From Thamnidium elegans (lineage: Eukaryota; Mucoromycota; Mucoromycetes; Mucorales; Mucoraceae), in NCBI GenBank assembly GCA_025201345.1, contig JAIXMG010000017.1:480001-544000 (forward strand): 64,000 nucleotides of DNA, given 5' to 3'. The notes beneath the pieces were generated by a model. That model had not been told where the DNA came from, did not search any database, and saw only the letters and a program-made list of their open reading frames with translations. Within the stretch, counting starts at the first letter, position 1, and every line of letters starts with the position of its first letter. This document shows positions 51,501 through 64,000 of the stretch, one piece after another. Made by a program: the position numbers and the translations under genes.

Positions 51501-54500
51501 GACGAGGGTAATTCAGATACAATACCTAACGGAATAGCAACACCAAGACGACGTACACGTAAGCAAATGATTTTACCTTCTAGTAAGGACTGTGTTTCTT
51601 CTTGAAGTACCTTGGGCCACTCATTTTTAATGGATATAGACTGAACAATACGCTTAGTATTTGCAGATAATTGATCTATTTCGGCCTTCTTCATCATCTT
51701 TTTCTTTCGTAACTCTGCATCGTAGTAAATATACATTTCGGCAAGTTTACCTAAAGCGATTGGTTGCATTACAGTCTGAATTCTAGCAAAATTGATAAAC
51801 AAAGTGTCAAAATCTTTATCCTTATCGTGTGTGTGTGTTTCTTTAGTACATTTTTCATTTGTACAAGTTGGTAGATAATTCTGTACACTAAGCTCCACTA
51901 GAATATATGCCAAACAATTGGGTTGATAAACTGCATCATCTTCCGATATAGTACTATCAATATCTTCTATCGTATTATGGTCAAGCGAAAGAGAAAAATT
52001 CTTAGCTTGTAATTTCCAAGTGAGTTGATTCGATGTACTTGCTTCCATTCCAACAATATTGTCATTGGATATAGACGCTTGGAGAACATTAGATCGAAAA
52101 ATACACAAGGCAGAAGGGCTAGCAGCAGAAACTCTTAATCCATCCAATGAAATATCGACTGTATATTTAAATATACGTTTAGGAGAATCATTAGATTCTG
52201 GAGGAGCAACAGTAGAATTTCGGCTAGGCTTTGAGTAGGAAAGTACTTCTACTAATTCACTAACCTCGTTTCCAACCAGGGATTGCGCAGTCAAAAGAGA
52301 ATCAATCAAACTAACATTAAGTGACATAGAAATCAAATCAACAGATATCATAGATTTAAGCTTTAGCTGGCTAGTGCCCCTGATAACTTCATTTCGAAGT
52401 GATCCTGTGCTACGAATACCAGGAATACTAAAAGTACTCGTATTATTGTGTTCAGGTGCCTTTTTTTTCTTTGTATCTTTTGTAATAAGATGAACGACTT
52501 GCTCGGATAACTGGAAAGTGTACATATAAACAGGTGATGCCTTTGGATGTGTTTCATTAACCATAACAAAGAAATCTAAAATTCTATATTCGACACTTAA
52601 AGAAGGTAATAAATCTGATATAACTAAGAATTCATTCAATAAGAACTGAAGTTTAATATCAAGCTTCTTTGTTGTTGGTGGCGGAATCTGGGTCGAGTTT
52701 CTCTGTTCTGAAATAGATGGAGGTGTAGAAACATCTTTTCTTTGTTCTTCCCATTCCCTAACTAAGTTCTGAAACATAAAATGATATCGTCTGCCTTGCT
52801 CTGTTTGCCATGATTCGATGAAACCATATAATCGTAATAAACTTTGCGGCGCATGAATGCGAAACTTGTGTATATTTGAAAATACATTCAAAACATCCTT
52901 GGTATTTTCAGTCTTACCGTGTTTCTTTGATGATTTTGTAATTTGAGAAATATTTGCATTAACATTTGCCTTTTCTAAACTAATCCCCAGTAATGTACTG
53001 TCAGTAATCAAATTATTTCGGTGCAGTTCTTCTTTAAATTTAATATCAATTGAGTTTATTCCACCTGCCGCTTCAAGTACCAGGCGTGGCTCAGTCTGTG
53101 CATTCTTACGAGAAGTACGATTTGAGCTACGCTTACCGGACCCTGTATCAGAATCAGCACGATCATGAGATACTAATTGTAACGACGCTAATTTAGGGTT
53201 TGAGAACAAAGCTGATCCTTGTGCTCCAGAAATTACAGCGCACATACGTAGTTCTTGGGCATGCGCAACAACTTTAATGCTATCTAAGCTAACTAAAGCT
53301 TGAGCAACAACATCGACTTTACTAAGAAGAGAATCAAAGCTAAATTCCAAGCTTTCCGAAGGAGTAGACTTTGCAATAGAAGAACTTCTGGCATTAATAG
53401 TTGTACTAGAATCATTAAGCGGGGTAGGGGACTTTTTAGAGTGTGATAAATTATGTAGTTTTGTTGTGAATACACGTTGAACAAGTAGCATATGCCTTGC
53501 AAATGCCAAGATGATCGGATTAGCAGAAATTTTAATATCACCTAAGCTAATCTTGGTAATGATATCCAAATAACCATCCATCGTTGCCACTGTTCTACGT
53601 ATCCCATCACTACTTTCAGATACATTAGAGATAGACGACGTTTTAAATAAGCATTCAAGTAAGAATTCAAATGGTCCAATCGAGATACCATTGTCTTCCT
53701 TTGATAATTCAGCTGTTTCTTCTTCATAAATTACAAAGTGGAAGTTTCCAAATCTTAATTTTGCAAAATTAGCAGACGAAGTTAAAAATTTGACAACTTC
53801 ATCTGTTATATTTTTACTGACAACTCCATTCTTTTCTGATAGTTGTTTAAAAGGCTGTGTAAACAGACGACTGTTTGATATGTCATTATATCCTACTTCC
53901 CAGTTACGCCAACGAGAGAATGTCTTGACGACATTTTTAAACATTTTGTCAGAGTTGATGTCCTGTAGTGCACCACCCGAAGTAAGTCGATATTGAAGTT
54001 CTTCACGCCTAGATAAAGGTAAAGATCGTAAGCAATGACGCATTCGAGCCAATAGTTTCCAACCAACGTCATTTCGGAAATTACGAGATCCCAGTCGAAG
54101 CATAGTCGTCGGTGTTGTTAAAAACAAAGGATCACCAAGTACTCCAGTAGTAATTGAAAAGTCCGCCAGCTCATTAATAAACACCTGTACTTGCCTTGTA
54201 CGTTGATCTTGGAAACTCTCGAGAATACCTTTTAGATCATCAACAAATACTAACCACGAATAAACAGCTCCTAAAAGAATTTCAACGGATTCCGTAATGA
54301 TAATCGTGTCTATACTTTTAGTGTTTAACTCTGCATAGTTAGGTGTCCTCGCGCCTAACCATTTAAAACTAAAACTGCTCACCGCCAAATCAAGCATAAC
54401 CAGTTCATCAACTAACGTTTCATAATCATCTTGATTAGAGTACATATCTTTGTTTCGTAAGCATCCACGTGGTATACCAAAAGCCATCGATTGTCTCTCA

Positions 54501-57500
54501 TGCTGCTTGGAAATATACTGAACTTTAGAACCTACATCACTGACATCAATATGAACTCTAGATTCTTGGAGCACCATGTTAGATTCGACAACCTTCTTCT
54601 TTTTTTCATCAAAAGCATAGTCCTCAAACTTTACGCTACCAATCATTCGAAAATCATTTAAGAAAATATCTGCAGAACATAACACATTGTCTTCAATATT
54701 GTATTGGGTTTTGACATAAGCTTCACCATTTTTATAAGATGTCAAGTCGTCGGGTATAGTTACATTTTGAATAAAATGGAAATAGGCTTGAGGAAGGATA
54801 ACAGCAAATCTAGTGCAGATGTATTGATCTGTAAGATAGCGAGTAAGTTGACCGATATATTCCATTTGCAAGGCATCTAACATAGTTTCCAAGTCCCAAT
54901 CCTATAAAAAAAATACACGTTAATAACATAAGCACTACATCTTTGACATGCACTTACATCTTTTATAATTTCCTCTGCTAATTCTTGTACAATTTTTACA
55001 AGGATAGGCGTTAATAAGATAGTCATTGGTCGAGTTGCCTCAATTACAGTAGTTGCTGTCACTTCATTTCCTTTAGCTTGAGCATCTACTCTCCTTTCTA
55101 CGTCTAGTTCGTCAGTTTCATCCATGAAATAATCGTCCGGTTCTTTAAAACTATCATAAAATGGCTTGCATTTCTCTTCATAACTCTAAAAAAAAGGTAC
55201 AATAGTATTAGAAGAAAAAAAGTGAAATAATAACTCAAACAACCTACCTTTTCAGGAATAAACTTTGGTCTCGACGGAGGAATGAAGGAATGGAAGAAAC
55301 TGCCATGATGATCAGATTCAGAGTTAGACCGAGTCACTTTATACCTACGAAGATAATCGCTGTAGGGAATAGAAGGTGGAATAGCAGCTGTCAAATTTTT
55401 TTCTGCAATATTTTTTTCGTCTCTCCCTCTTTGATCTTCATCAGAAAATGATCCTTCACCGGTAAAATGATTATAGTTGCTAGATATAATAGAGTAATCA
55501 TCAGTGATAGAGTCATCGTCGTCGTTTTCGGAGTCTTTAGCAGTATAGAACGACTCGTTGTCTCTGGAGATAGCGCTATGAAGAGATCGCGTTTCATACG
55601 TTAGCTCATCGATGTCATAATTGGATTGCTCATCCGACGAGTCACTATAGATACAATCACTAACGGACGAAGGGTGGGGACTGGTCATACTGACAGGATT
55701 ACTATATCCTCTGTTTCTACTTGTAGAAGAATCAGATGCTGTATATGAAGAAGTATCACGAAGAACAGATTTATCCTCAACTCGACCAAACATAAAAGGT
55801 CTGAAAGGAGGGGCATAAACAACACCTACATGGTGTCCATCTACAGAAGGCATAGATGATTGTGAATGCTGAGACACTGTGTCTTCTTCCTCTTCATAAA
55901 GTCGAACACAGCGACGTGTTAAATAATCTTGAGATCGAATAAAATTTTGCTGTTCATTTCTAGCCTTTTTCCAAACAGCAGTATGTCGGAAGACCGTTAC
56001 ATTTAATCCTAGATCTACTTTAGCTACTTCAACCCAGGAATATTCACTCTCCTAAAAAGAAGAGAAGTTAGATAAGTAGGTATACGATGATTTTCTATAA
56101 CTTACTTCGAAAGAATTATCACCACGTGCTTGGTCAGGATTAGCAAGACATCGGGTTAAAATAGACGGAATTTTGAGACTGATTCTTTGACTATACTTGG
56201 CATTGATCAAGTTATCGAATTCAAGAAGAATTCCCTCTTTTAAACAAATATTTGTAGCACTATTCATACTCATAAGGCATAAATCGACTTCTTGTACGTA
56301 TAACTTCATAAATGTCACATCCGGTAAGTCCTTGGACTCCATTTCTTGAGGTACGGCATTGTCTTCATCAATCAAATTGTACGCAAACGATTGGCTGAAA
56401 CAAGCAAGGCCCAATAAAAACGAAGGTTTTATTTCGCCAGAAATACGACCTAAATCAAACTCCCATTGACAAACATAAGTCGCACAATCAGGGAGTGGGC
56501 CAAATAGACGATGTGCATAAACATTGAATCCTATAAAAAAAGGCATCAATAAAAGCCACTTTTCAGTGAATAGAATACGTACCATCAATATAGAGATAAT
56601 TTTTAGGGTCGCGTGCATTTTTTATACGAAAGAATCCTTCCTTTGTTTGGGGATTAGGGTTGCTATCTCTACTAAGCGTAATTGGACTAATGTTGACATA
56701 AAGGTCCAAATAAACGTCTAAATTTCTCAGTTCGACTTGAAGCTCTCGAAATTCAAATTGAGAGTATCGAGAGCACTCATACAGATTTTCGGGCAAAAGC
56801 ATAACGCCATCTTCGAGTTCCAACAGCACATAGGCCTCAAATGGATCCGCCACAGACTAAAAAAAACGAACAATAAAAACCTTATTTTATGTTACACGAT
56901 CCTTTTACTGACCTTTGCATCAGACTGCTTCTTTTTCTGTTCTAGCCACTCCTGGTGATTACTTCTACGTCTTCTATATTCATCAATCGTAGAAAAATTA
57001 TTCCATGCGCCAAAATAATTATCTTTTAATAAAAATAAGTATCGAATTAACGTTCCAAATAATTTAACTGTGGCTCCGTCGATTTTGACATGAAGATTAC
57101 ATGACTCAATATGCCGTAAGACATCAACTGTGCTATAAAAGTCATATGAACCATCTACAGTAAGTTTAACAACAACTGCAGCGTTTGCATCATCCTCTCG
57201 CATAAATGAGTTCAATGTATGTGAATTTTGTAGCGATAATCCAGCACTGCAATGTTCAGCTGTGACGAAAAATTTAATAGCTGTTGTTTCTGATTGATAT
57301 TCAGTAAACGGCAACGTAAGATCAACGGTTAATCTTTGAGTTTGAACTTTTAAGAATGCTATAATAATATGGTTAATTAAACCTTCTCCCCCCCCCCCTT
57401 TTTTTTATATATGAACAATACCATTGTCTTCGATCGAATTGGGATTATTAATAACATTGTGTTCGTTCACGCAAAGAAAAATAATAGGGTTTTCTAAAAT

Positions 57501-59610
57501 ACACTGGATTTGATAAACGATGGGACAGAAATGTAAAAGATCAGCCGGTGGAGTAGATCCCCAGTCCTGGACAAGATCTTGAAGTAGAAACACATGGTCA
57601 CGTAATAGAAAAATAGTGGGTTTCTTCGGGACAATTTTAATATCCCAACATCTAAACCCATTCCATTCTAATGGGGCCGGCATTTTAATTCGAATCTACA
57701 AATTCATAAGTATAATACAAAAGGAAAGTAAAATTTTGTTTACCTCAATTCGATTTGATTGAATAAAAGAAGCATAATTAACACTGGTTGTAATATCTAC
57801 TTCTTTCAAGGCAATATCTACCATCATCTCGTGACCATTAGGGCCAATAGCGAACGGAGTAGCTACTTTAACAACCGAACCGTCTCCCACTTTCACATTC
57901 AACCACCCATAAGGCCTAGAATAATATCCGTCTGATGCAACATCTATATCTGAACCACCCGAGGTATATTTCCAATCCTATTTTAAGAAGTTTATTATGC
58001 TTGCTAAAAAAAGAATAACCTAGTATTACCTTTGTTTTTTCACGTGTAGGTACTCGCAATTTTCCTTCATTTAGAAACTCTATATATGTCTCAAAACTGG
58101 TTGCAACTCGGGATTGACCAGGTTTTAATCTTGTTGTTGGTATATTTTGTCGATGCGAATTGGGAAAAAAATAGTCTTGTATAGCCGACCTTTGTCTATC
58201 AGCCCAAGGTCCGTAATGTATAGTTGCATCTTTTAATGAAAGGCGAATTCCCCATTCTGGCGGTAACCCTCCATTTCCTATATCAATACCTATACCTGGG
58301 AATGTATCAGATGCTTCAGGCGTCGGTACCGGGCCTAAAAAAATACGTAGTCAGTTGAGTCGTACACACAAAAACGTTACACACTTACCAGCATAATCTT
58401 GGTAGTAAGTCAGGATGACCTCTTTACATTCAATTATGTTGTTCACTCTCGCATATTCTTCGTGGTACGTCGTATTACCTGATTCGCTTTCAGATCCAGA
58501 TCTACCTTCTCTCATAAAATCGCGCATATGTTCCATTTTTCCATATTGTCGTCCGTGATGGAATGTAAACAAGGATTGTAGTTGTCGTAAAAGATATGAC
58601 CATATACTTTTTTTTAAAAAAAAAAAAGAATGTGAATACGCTAATATTCGTGTAAATTTAACAGGTGACAAAACATATTACCTTTCTCGAGATAATGATT
58701 GTATCACTCTTTCGGGATTTTCATCTACTTTTGTAAAATCCATGTTATCCTTAATACTTATTTGAGGCTTGATCAAGATGGTATCAAACACAGCTTTATA
58801 AAAATCCATTGCTGATCTTGATTCAGTTATACTGTATATACCATCCATCTTTGCAGCTTCAAAAATAAGCATTGATTTTAATTCAGTATTACCAATCATA
58901 ACAGCACCTGTAGTACACTCAATTTGAATAGGCATTAATCTTTCCATTAAAGAATTATCAACATTTATCGGAGTCTGTTTTTCGGGATCAGGCGTTCCGT
59001 TTATGTCTGATGGTTTTTCCTGTTCTGAACTGGTTGTAACCGTAGTTGATAAACCAAGCACATCTTTCATTTTCTCATACGCTGGAACATTATTATAAAA
59101 AAACCACTCTAATCCTTCCACACTACATACAATGCGACAAGGCAAATCTTTTGTTTTACCTAATCTAATATTAAAAAACATGCACTCATTTATATACTCG
59201 TTCTATTACCGATTTTATCATCCTCCGCTTTTCGAACATTAAAAAGCCAGTATCTAAAAGAAATATGACCTTTAACAATTGATACTGACTGGTTTGTTGA
59301 TAAGTAACGTAGATTTTTAAATAATATTCTGCCTCCTAGCAACGAAACTCGAATAGAATCTAAAATAAAATTCATTAGAAAATATGCTGCCATAATAACC
59401 CAAAAATAAAACTACGTTACCAACTTCAATGTATGCGTTATATCGTCTCCAAGTATATTGGTTAACAAAAAAGGTCAAACCTTGTCCAACTGCACGATTG
59501 AAGTAAAACAAAAAGAAGATGACTGCAACAATAACAACAAGACAATATACAACAAATAACCAAAAGTCGGTTATGGACTGAACGTTCGTGTCTGCCATGG
59601 CTGCATTCAC
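48554..59610 (-). CDS. CSF1: Bridge-like lipid transfer protein Csf1
   Basis: Csf1 (BLTP1 family) is an ER-anchored hydrophobic-groove protein thought to move lipids at contact sites; in yeast it is needed for cold growth and GPI-anchor synthesis. Thirteen exons (59610-59421, 59359-59210, 59159-58682, 58606-58389, 58334-58030, 57977-57744, 57695-57422, 57358-56913, 56856-56583, 56530-56106, 56051-55248, 55185-54958, 54901-48554) give about 3,457 residues. N-terminal helix at about 18-36 (WLFVVYCLVVIVAVIFFLFY), then YFNRAVGQGLTFFVNQYTWR and VSLLGGRILFKNLRYLSTNQ, the hallmark start of Csf1. The remainder is the expected long beta-rich repeat. The second ATG (59598, in GCCATGG) is an equally likely start. 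The last exon alone is 6.3 kb. Confidence 0.95.
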
Positions 59611-60647
59611 AAAAAAAGGTATATATGAAAAAAGAAAGTTGTTTAGGAAAAGAGCAATGGTAATTTATTAGAAATAGTCACAGAAGTTTTTTTTTTATCA
59701 TTTTACCCAAAAAGGGGTTGTCTAAACACAATAAGGTGGTGATGCATTATTCTGTGTCACAAAATGGAAATACAGAGAGCTGCTGACAAAACGTTGAGCC
59801 AGTACTGTAAACATGCAGGTCCGTCCGTTTATAAAGCTAAAAAATACCCCGTAACAGCTTATTTCAAGAAAATGCAATAAGCTGCCAAAAAAACCGCGTA
59901 GCCAGGGCCCTATTCCATTTTTCTTGGGAAAATAATTAGATAGATTCAACTTGATATATCGACTTTAGTTTTAGAGCGATAGGTATTATTTCATCATATC
60001 TATAGTACCGTTTAGAAATATATTTCCTGTACTTTTTCTGGAAAAATCTCTGACATTAGAGCCACAATCAGGTTTCTATGCATAAAAAAATGGCTTAAAA
60101 AGTTTCTCCGCCTTCGTCCACACAGACTTATCTTTTTTAATTTTTAGCGGGAAGAGAATGAGCAGGGGTTTTTTTTTATTATTTTTATATGGAAAGGATG
60201 AGCAAACAAAATATAGGGCTCAAAATCACTGCTAAAAAAGAAGCTCAATGAGATACTGTGAGGTCAAATAAAGCTCAAACGAGAAATCACTGCCATCGCC
60301 CTGCCGTCTAATCCGAATACATCAAATCTTCATCAAAATATAGTTTTGATCTAACCATCTGTTATAGCGTCAAAAATGTTATCATAATACCTCACTTTTT
60401 GGTTCTTTGTTCGCAAAGTTCCGGAAGATAACTTCTTGACTCAGATTCTTTATTTCATGCGTCGGAAAAAGGCGTCTAAAAAATGTGACTGTAAGTTAGT
60501 CATTACAACGTAATACTACTGATATACGACGTAATGTTGAAAGATAGAACTTTTTTAGTTCGAGAGTGGATAGATATAAAAAAGGCTGTTCATCTACCAG
60601 ATTAAATTTTTTTTTTTCATTATATATTTAATAAATTATAAGTTATC
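59611..60647. promoter_or_regulatory. Divergent intergenic region CSF1/aldehyde dehydrogenase
   Basis: 1.04 kb between two outward-facing starts. T-rich tracts lie at about 59688-59698 and 60607-60618; the rest has no ORF content I trust (a 75-codon minus frame at 59722-59949 has no features). The dehydrogenase ATG is preceded by an AT-rich leader. Confidence 0.5.
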
Positions 60648-62441
60648 ATGTCTACTACTATTAACATTGTCGAAATCCCCAAGGTAAATTTGACATTAAA
60701 AGTCTTTTTTTATTATAACAATATTAACAATTCAATTATAGCTTGCCGATTCCAAGCTCTTGCAAGACAAAGCATTTATTAATAATGAATGGGTATCCGC
60801 CGAAAATGGCCAAACCTTTGAAGTCGATGGTAACACAATATATGCGTATATTTTCAGAACCATTGCTCATTAAACATTTTTATATATATATAAATAATAG
60901 ACCCAGCTACTGGAAAAGCTATTAGATCTGTTCCCGATTGTTCAGCTGCAGATGTAAAAAAGGCTGTTGACGCTGCCTACAAAGCATTTGAAAGCTGGTC
61001 TCAAACTACTGGTAAAGAACGTCATGATTTATTACGAAAGTTAGATGCCGCTATCTTGGAAAATCAAGATGACCTTGCCAATATCCTTACAAGAGAAAAC
61101 GGTAAAACTTTCAAAGAGTCTAAGGGAGAAATTGAATATGGTTCTTCTTTCTTTGAATGGTTTGCTGAAGAAGCCGTACGTAATTATGGTAAGACCATTC
61201 CTTGTGCTATCCCTAATCAACGTACTTTCACGATCTCGCAACCTGCTGGTGTTGTTAGCATTGTAACCCCTTGGAGTAAGTTTTTTTTTTCTTTTAGTAA
61301 ATGTCCATAATAAGAACTGTTATTAATCATCAATTGTAGATTTCCCTATGGCTATGATTGCTCGTAAAGTAGGTGCTGCGTTGGCCGCTGGTTGTACCGT
61401 TGTCATTAAGCCTGCTTCTGAAACACCATTGTCTGCTTTAGCCGTTTGTGAGCTTGCTAAACGAGTTGGTATTCCCGCTGGTGTCATTAATGTTACTACA
61501 AGTAAAGAAAATGTCAAAGATGTTGGTACCGAATTAGCTACCAATCCAATTGTAAAAAAGATTTCTTTTACTGGCTCCGTAAGTATTTTTTTTAAAACTA
61601 AAATTGTATATTTTTTTAAGCTATATTTTTTTAGACTGCTGTCGGCAAGCATTTGATGTCACAAGCTTCCGGTACAATGAAGAAGGTGTCTATGGAACTT
61701 GGTGGCAATGCACCTTACATTGTATTTGACGATGCAGATATTGATGCAGCTGTTGAATGTGCTATTCCTCTCAAGTTCAGTGGTACAGGTCAAGTCTGTA
61801 TCTCCGGTAACCGCTTCTATATCCATAAAGATATTTACGACGAATTCGCTACCAAATTAACTAAAAAGGTATCGGATCTCAAGACAGGCCATGGTTTTGC
61901 CAAGGATACTAGCTTTGGTCCATTAATCAACGATGGTGCAGTTGAAAAGGTTACAAAACTTCTTAAGGATGCTACCGATAAGGGTGCCCAAGTTAAGACT
62001 GGTGGCCAAGAAGCAAATAAGCGTTTCTTTAACCCTACTGTACTCACTGGTATGAAGGATGATATGCTGATCACAACCGATGAAATCTTTGGTCCTGTTG
62101 CTGCATTATATTCTTTTGATACAGAAGAAGAAGTAATTAAGAGAGCTAATAATACTCCATTTGGTCTTGCTGGTTACTTCTACTCTCGCGATATCGGAAG
62201 AGTTTGGCGCGTAGCTGAAAAGATCGAAACTGGTATGGTTGGTGTCAACACAACAGAAGTTAATAGCGCCAACGCTCCATTCGGCGGTGTTAAAGAAAGT
62301 GGATTAGGCATTGTAAGTCGAGTTATTTCTAACAAAAAAAAATACATACTAAACTACTTTTTTTTTTAATTTAAATAGGAGGGCTCATACTTGGGACTTG
62401 ATGATTACATTGTCAATAAGACAATCCATATGGCACTTTAA
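60648..62441 (+). CDS. UGA2: Succinate-semialdehyde dehydrogenase-type ALDH
   Basis: Oxidises succinate semialdehyde to succinate with NAD(P)+ in the GABA shunt. Six exons (60648-60683, 60742-60829, 60901-61275, 61340-61578, 61635-62312, 62379-62441) give about 492 residues. ALDH signatures: [51 protein letters not shown] (general base Glu about 267), [15 protein letters not shown] (nucleophile Cys about 301), [15 protein letters not shown] and [19 protein letters not shown]-like features are [18 protein letters not shown] and the ending [15 protein letters not shown]. No mitochondrial presequence is obvious. It lacks the second redox cysteine next to the nucleophile seen in some SSADHs, so substrate assignment is likely but not proven. 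Confidence 0.85.
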
Positions 62442-62790
62442 ATACTAAACTATATATATAACTTGTACAAATAATAAAATAGTTCTGTAAATTTCATTTT
62501 TTTTTTCCTAAAAGATATCAAGATGACAGCTCGATACTATTTCCCTGTACTCTGTAATAAAATGTTTGTAAATTTCATCTAAAAAAAATCCCGGCAGACA
62601 GCAATATCCTCTTATATCTCAAAAACTTAGCGTGGTACTAGTTACTAGGTTAATATAAGACATGTATACCCCATACAAACAGTTATGTAATATTATTGTT
62701 TTTTATTTCATTTCTTTCTATATGATACAGGGATTTTTTCTATTTTTGACTTTACAATAGAGTTTAGCATAATTTTCGATCTTTCTCTTT
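62442..62790. other. Convergent intergenic region
   Basis: Lies between the stops of the dehydrogenase (plus) and bL31m (minus). AT-rich, with no gene or clear hairpin; it should hold both polyadenylation regions. Confidence 0.5.
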
Positions 62791-63177
62791 TTATCTCTTC
62801 TTGCCCTTGACAGCAGCCTTCTTGACGGCACCACCACTAGCAGCAACCTTTTTCATTTCTGCAGAGACTGCTTCGTCAGACTCAATCCAAGAAATATCAC
62901 CCAAATCTAAATCACCGAAACGCTTTTGGAACTTGGTTAATTGTTCACTTTCATCGTTGACACCTTCCTTCAACATGGAAGGATTCCAGAGAGGATGGTT
63001 ACGAGTATCTTTAGTTAAACGAATGTGAGCACGAGTGGGTGAAGTAGTTCTGACAGTGAAAGTTGCCCCGTTACTTAAAACAATAGTTTGAACGAACTTT
63101 TCAGGTTTTGCTGAAGCCAAGCTGGAAGTTTTTCTGGTTTGAATCAATTGTGTTGCTAATCGGTTGGTTCTAAGCAT
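62791..63177 (-). CDS. MRPL36: Mitochondrial ribosomal protein bL31m
   Basis: 128 residues, no intron. The first 25 residues (MLRTNRLATQLIQTRKTSSL) are basic and hydroxylated, a mitochondrial presequence. FVQTIVLSNGATFTVRTTSP and KDTRNHPLWNPSMLK match fungal bL31m (yeast Mrpl36) of the large mitoribosomal subunit. The tail KKAAVKGKKR is basic. Divergent from PET127, 193 bp away. Confidence 0.88.
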   Translation of the reverse strand: MLRTNRLATQLIQTRKTSSLASAKPEKFVQTIVLSNGATFTVRTTSPTRAHIRLTKDTRNHPLWNPSMLKEGVNDESEQLTKFQKRFGDLDLGDISWIESDEAVSAEMKKVAASGGAVKKAAVKGKKR

Positions 63178-63370
63178 CCTGTTTATACTTGATAATCAAT
63201 AGATTGAAGAAAATATAATAAAATTGTTTTTGCCCTTGTATTGAATCCAAGGAACCTGGGTTGCAAATTTACAAGTCACTTTTTTTTTTTTTTTATCATT
63301 CAAAATTTTCTTATTTGATAGATACCCCCCCTCCTTCTTCTTCACCTTCCGCCTGTCAATAACCGTTATT
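63178..63370. promoter_or_regulatory. Shared promoter of bL31m and PET127
   Basis: 193 bp between two divergent mitochondrial-gene starts, with a T-run at 63280-63295 and a C/T-rich segment (63325-63350). The short distance suggests co-regulation. Confidence 0.55.
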
Positions 63371-63868
63371 ATGCTTCGTGCCAGTAAATTCGTAAGACAT
63401 AATTCTACCTTGAGAAAGCTGTTTGTCACCGCTGTACCTAAAGATATTACGGAAAACATAACACCTGTCAAATCGATCGAGGACGATAATGGGGCTACCG
63501 AAGTTTATATTGTCCGTCGTTCGAAAGGTCGTAAAAACAATATTATTCCTTTATCCGAGCGCTTGAAAAACATGAAATTGGAGAAAATCCCACTTGAAAA
63601 CGAAGCTTCTAAAAAAAAAACCAGTACAAACGATGCAGACGATTCCGAATGGTATACTATACCTAGTCAGGCACAATATGAGCGTAAGTTATACTCTATT
63701 CCACTGAAATAAACAAATACGAGAAACTAAAAAAGGGAATACATAGGTGTGGAACCACCAAAGGAAGTGCCTGTAGCATCACTGGCTCATGGCTTACAAA
63801 AGGTATTATTCAAGTAAGTTTCTAAAAAAAAAGGACTGGTCATATAACCATAGCAACTAATTCGCTTA

Positions 63869-63909
<41 letters not shown>

Positions 63910-64000
63910 CGTGCATTACCTTAAAGATCCTCGTACAAAACAATTCAATTTTACGCCCTATTTAGAAAATATTACGCAACCTGTCGATTTTGATTATGAA
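63371..64000 (+). CDS. PET127: PET127-like mitochondrial RNA-processing protein, 3' end outside window
   Basis: Pet127 is a mitochondrial membrane-associated protein acting in 5' processing and stability of mitochondrial RNAs. Exons 63371-63683, 63747-63813 and 63904 to the edge. The N-terminus MLRASKFVRHNSTLRKL is a good matrix presequence. The diagnostic part begins in exon 2-3: SLAHGLQKVLFNPGVHYLKD and PRTKQFNFTPYLENI, followed by PVDFDYE, matching the start of the conserved Pet127 domain. Intron 2 contains an A-run of about 32 nt directly before its AG. The protein should continue several hundred residues beyond the window. Confidence 0.85.

Noticed and set aside
59722..59949. 75-codon minus-strand ORF upstream of CSF1
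   Set aside because: No recognisable domain, lies in a divergent promoter region and has no family-like sequence.
1..64000. CRISPR array, bacterial operons or rRNA
   Set aside because: No regularly spaced repeats; genes have spliceosomal introns; no rRNA-like GC-rich conserved blocks.

Overview
The window looks like a piece of an early-diverging filamentous fungus, most likely Mucoromycota (Mucorales-like). The DNA is AT-rich. Nearly every gene is split by short GT-AG introns of roughly 45-90 nt, homopolymer A/T runs of 25-37 nt are common, and the gene set is eukaryotic (mRNA capping enzyme, RAE1, dyskerin, Trk transporter, CSF1, NBR1). The species cannot be named from the sequence alone. 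Exon coordinates below were read by eye from splice signals and reading-frame continuity.

Layout. 0-1 kb: 5' two thirds of an mRNA guanylyltransferase gene. 1.4-4.2 kb: a decayed Fanzor/TnpB-type RNA-guided nuclease gene. 5-10.3 kb: a compact plus-strand block with a MAK/Ime2-type kinase, MRT4, a SANT-like protein in 11 exons and a two-repeat Myb protein. 10.3-21.4 kb: a gene-poor, element-rich region with an LTR relic, tRNA-Leu(CAA), and two tail-to-tail copies of an element whose ORF joins a DDE-like transposase region to a complete DEDDy 3'-5' exonuclease. 21.4-34.7 kb: a small hypothetical protein, a LEA-like membrane protein, RAE1, a putative glycosyltransferase, CBF5, a Trk-type K+ transporter and an NBR1-type autophagy receptor. 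35-43.4 kb: LTR relics and a full-length Ty3/gypsy-class retrotransposon whose 436-bp LTRs look identical. 43.5-46.3 kb: tRNA-Asn(GTT) and a gene desert. 46.3-48.4 kb: a Zn2Cys6 transcription factor. 48.5-59.6 kb: CSF1, about 3,457 codons in 13 exons. 60.6-64 kb: a succinate-semialdehyde-type dehydrogenase, bL31m, and the start of PET127.

Functional links. MRT4 (60S assembly) and CBF5 (pseudouridylation) serve ribosome production, and both use more AAG/GGT-type codons than the neighbouring genes. CEG1 and RAE1 act at the two ends of mRNA maturation, capping and export. bL31m and PET127 are divergent mitochondrial gene-expression genes sharing a 193-bp promoter.

The most unusual parts are the mobile elements: (i) the Fanzor relic, with GIDPG and zinc-ribbon/RDVN motifs; (ii) the DDE-DEDDy exonuclease element, broken by one TAG inside the exonuclease; (iii) a young LTR element with an A_AAA_AAC slippery site directly before the gag stop, a Gag without a zinc knuckle, and integrase on its own ORF.
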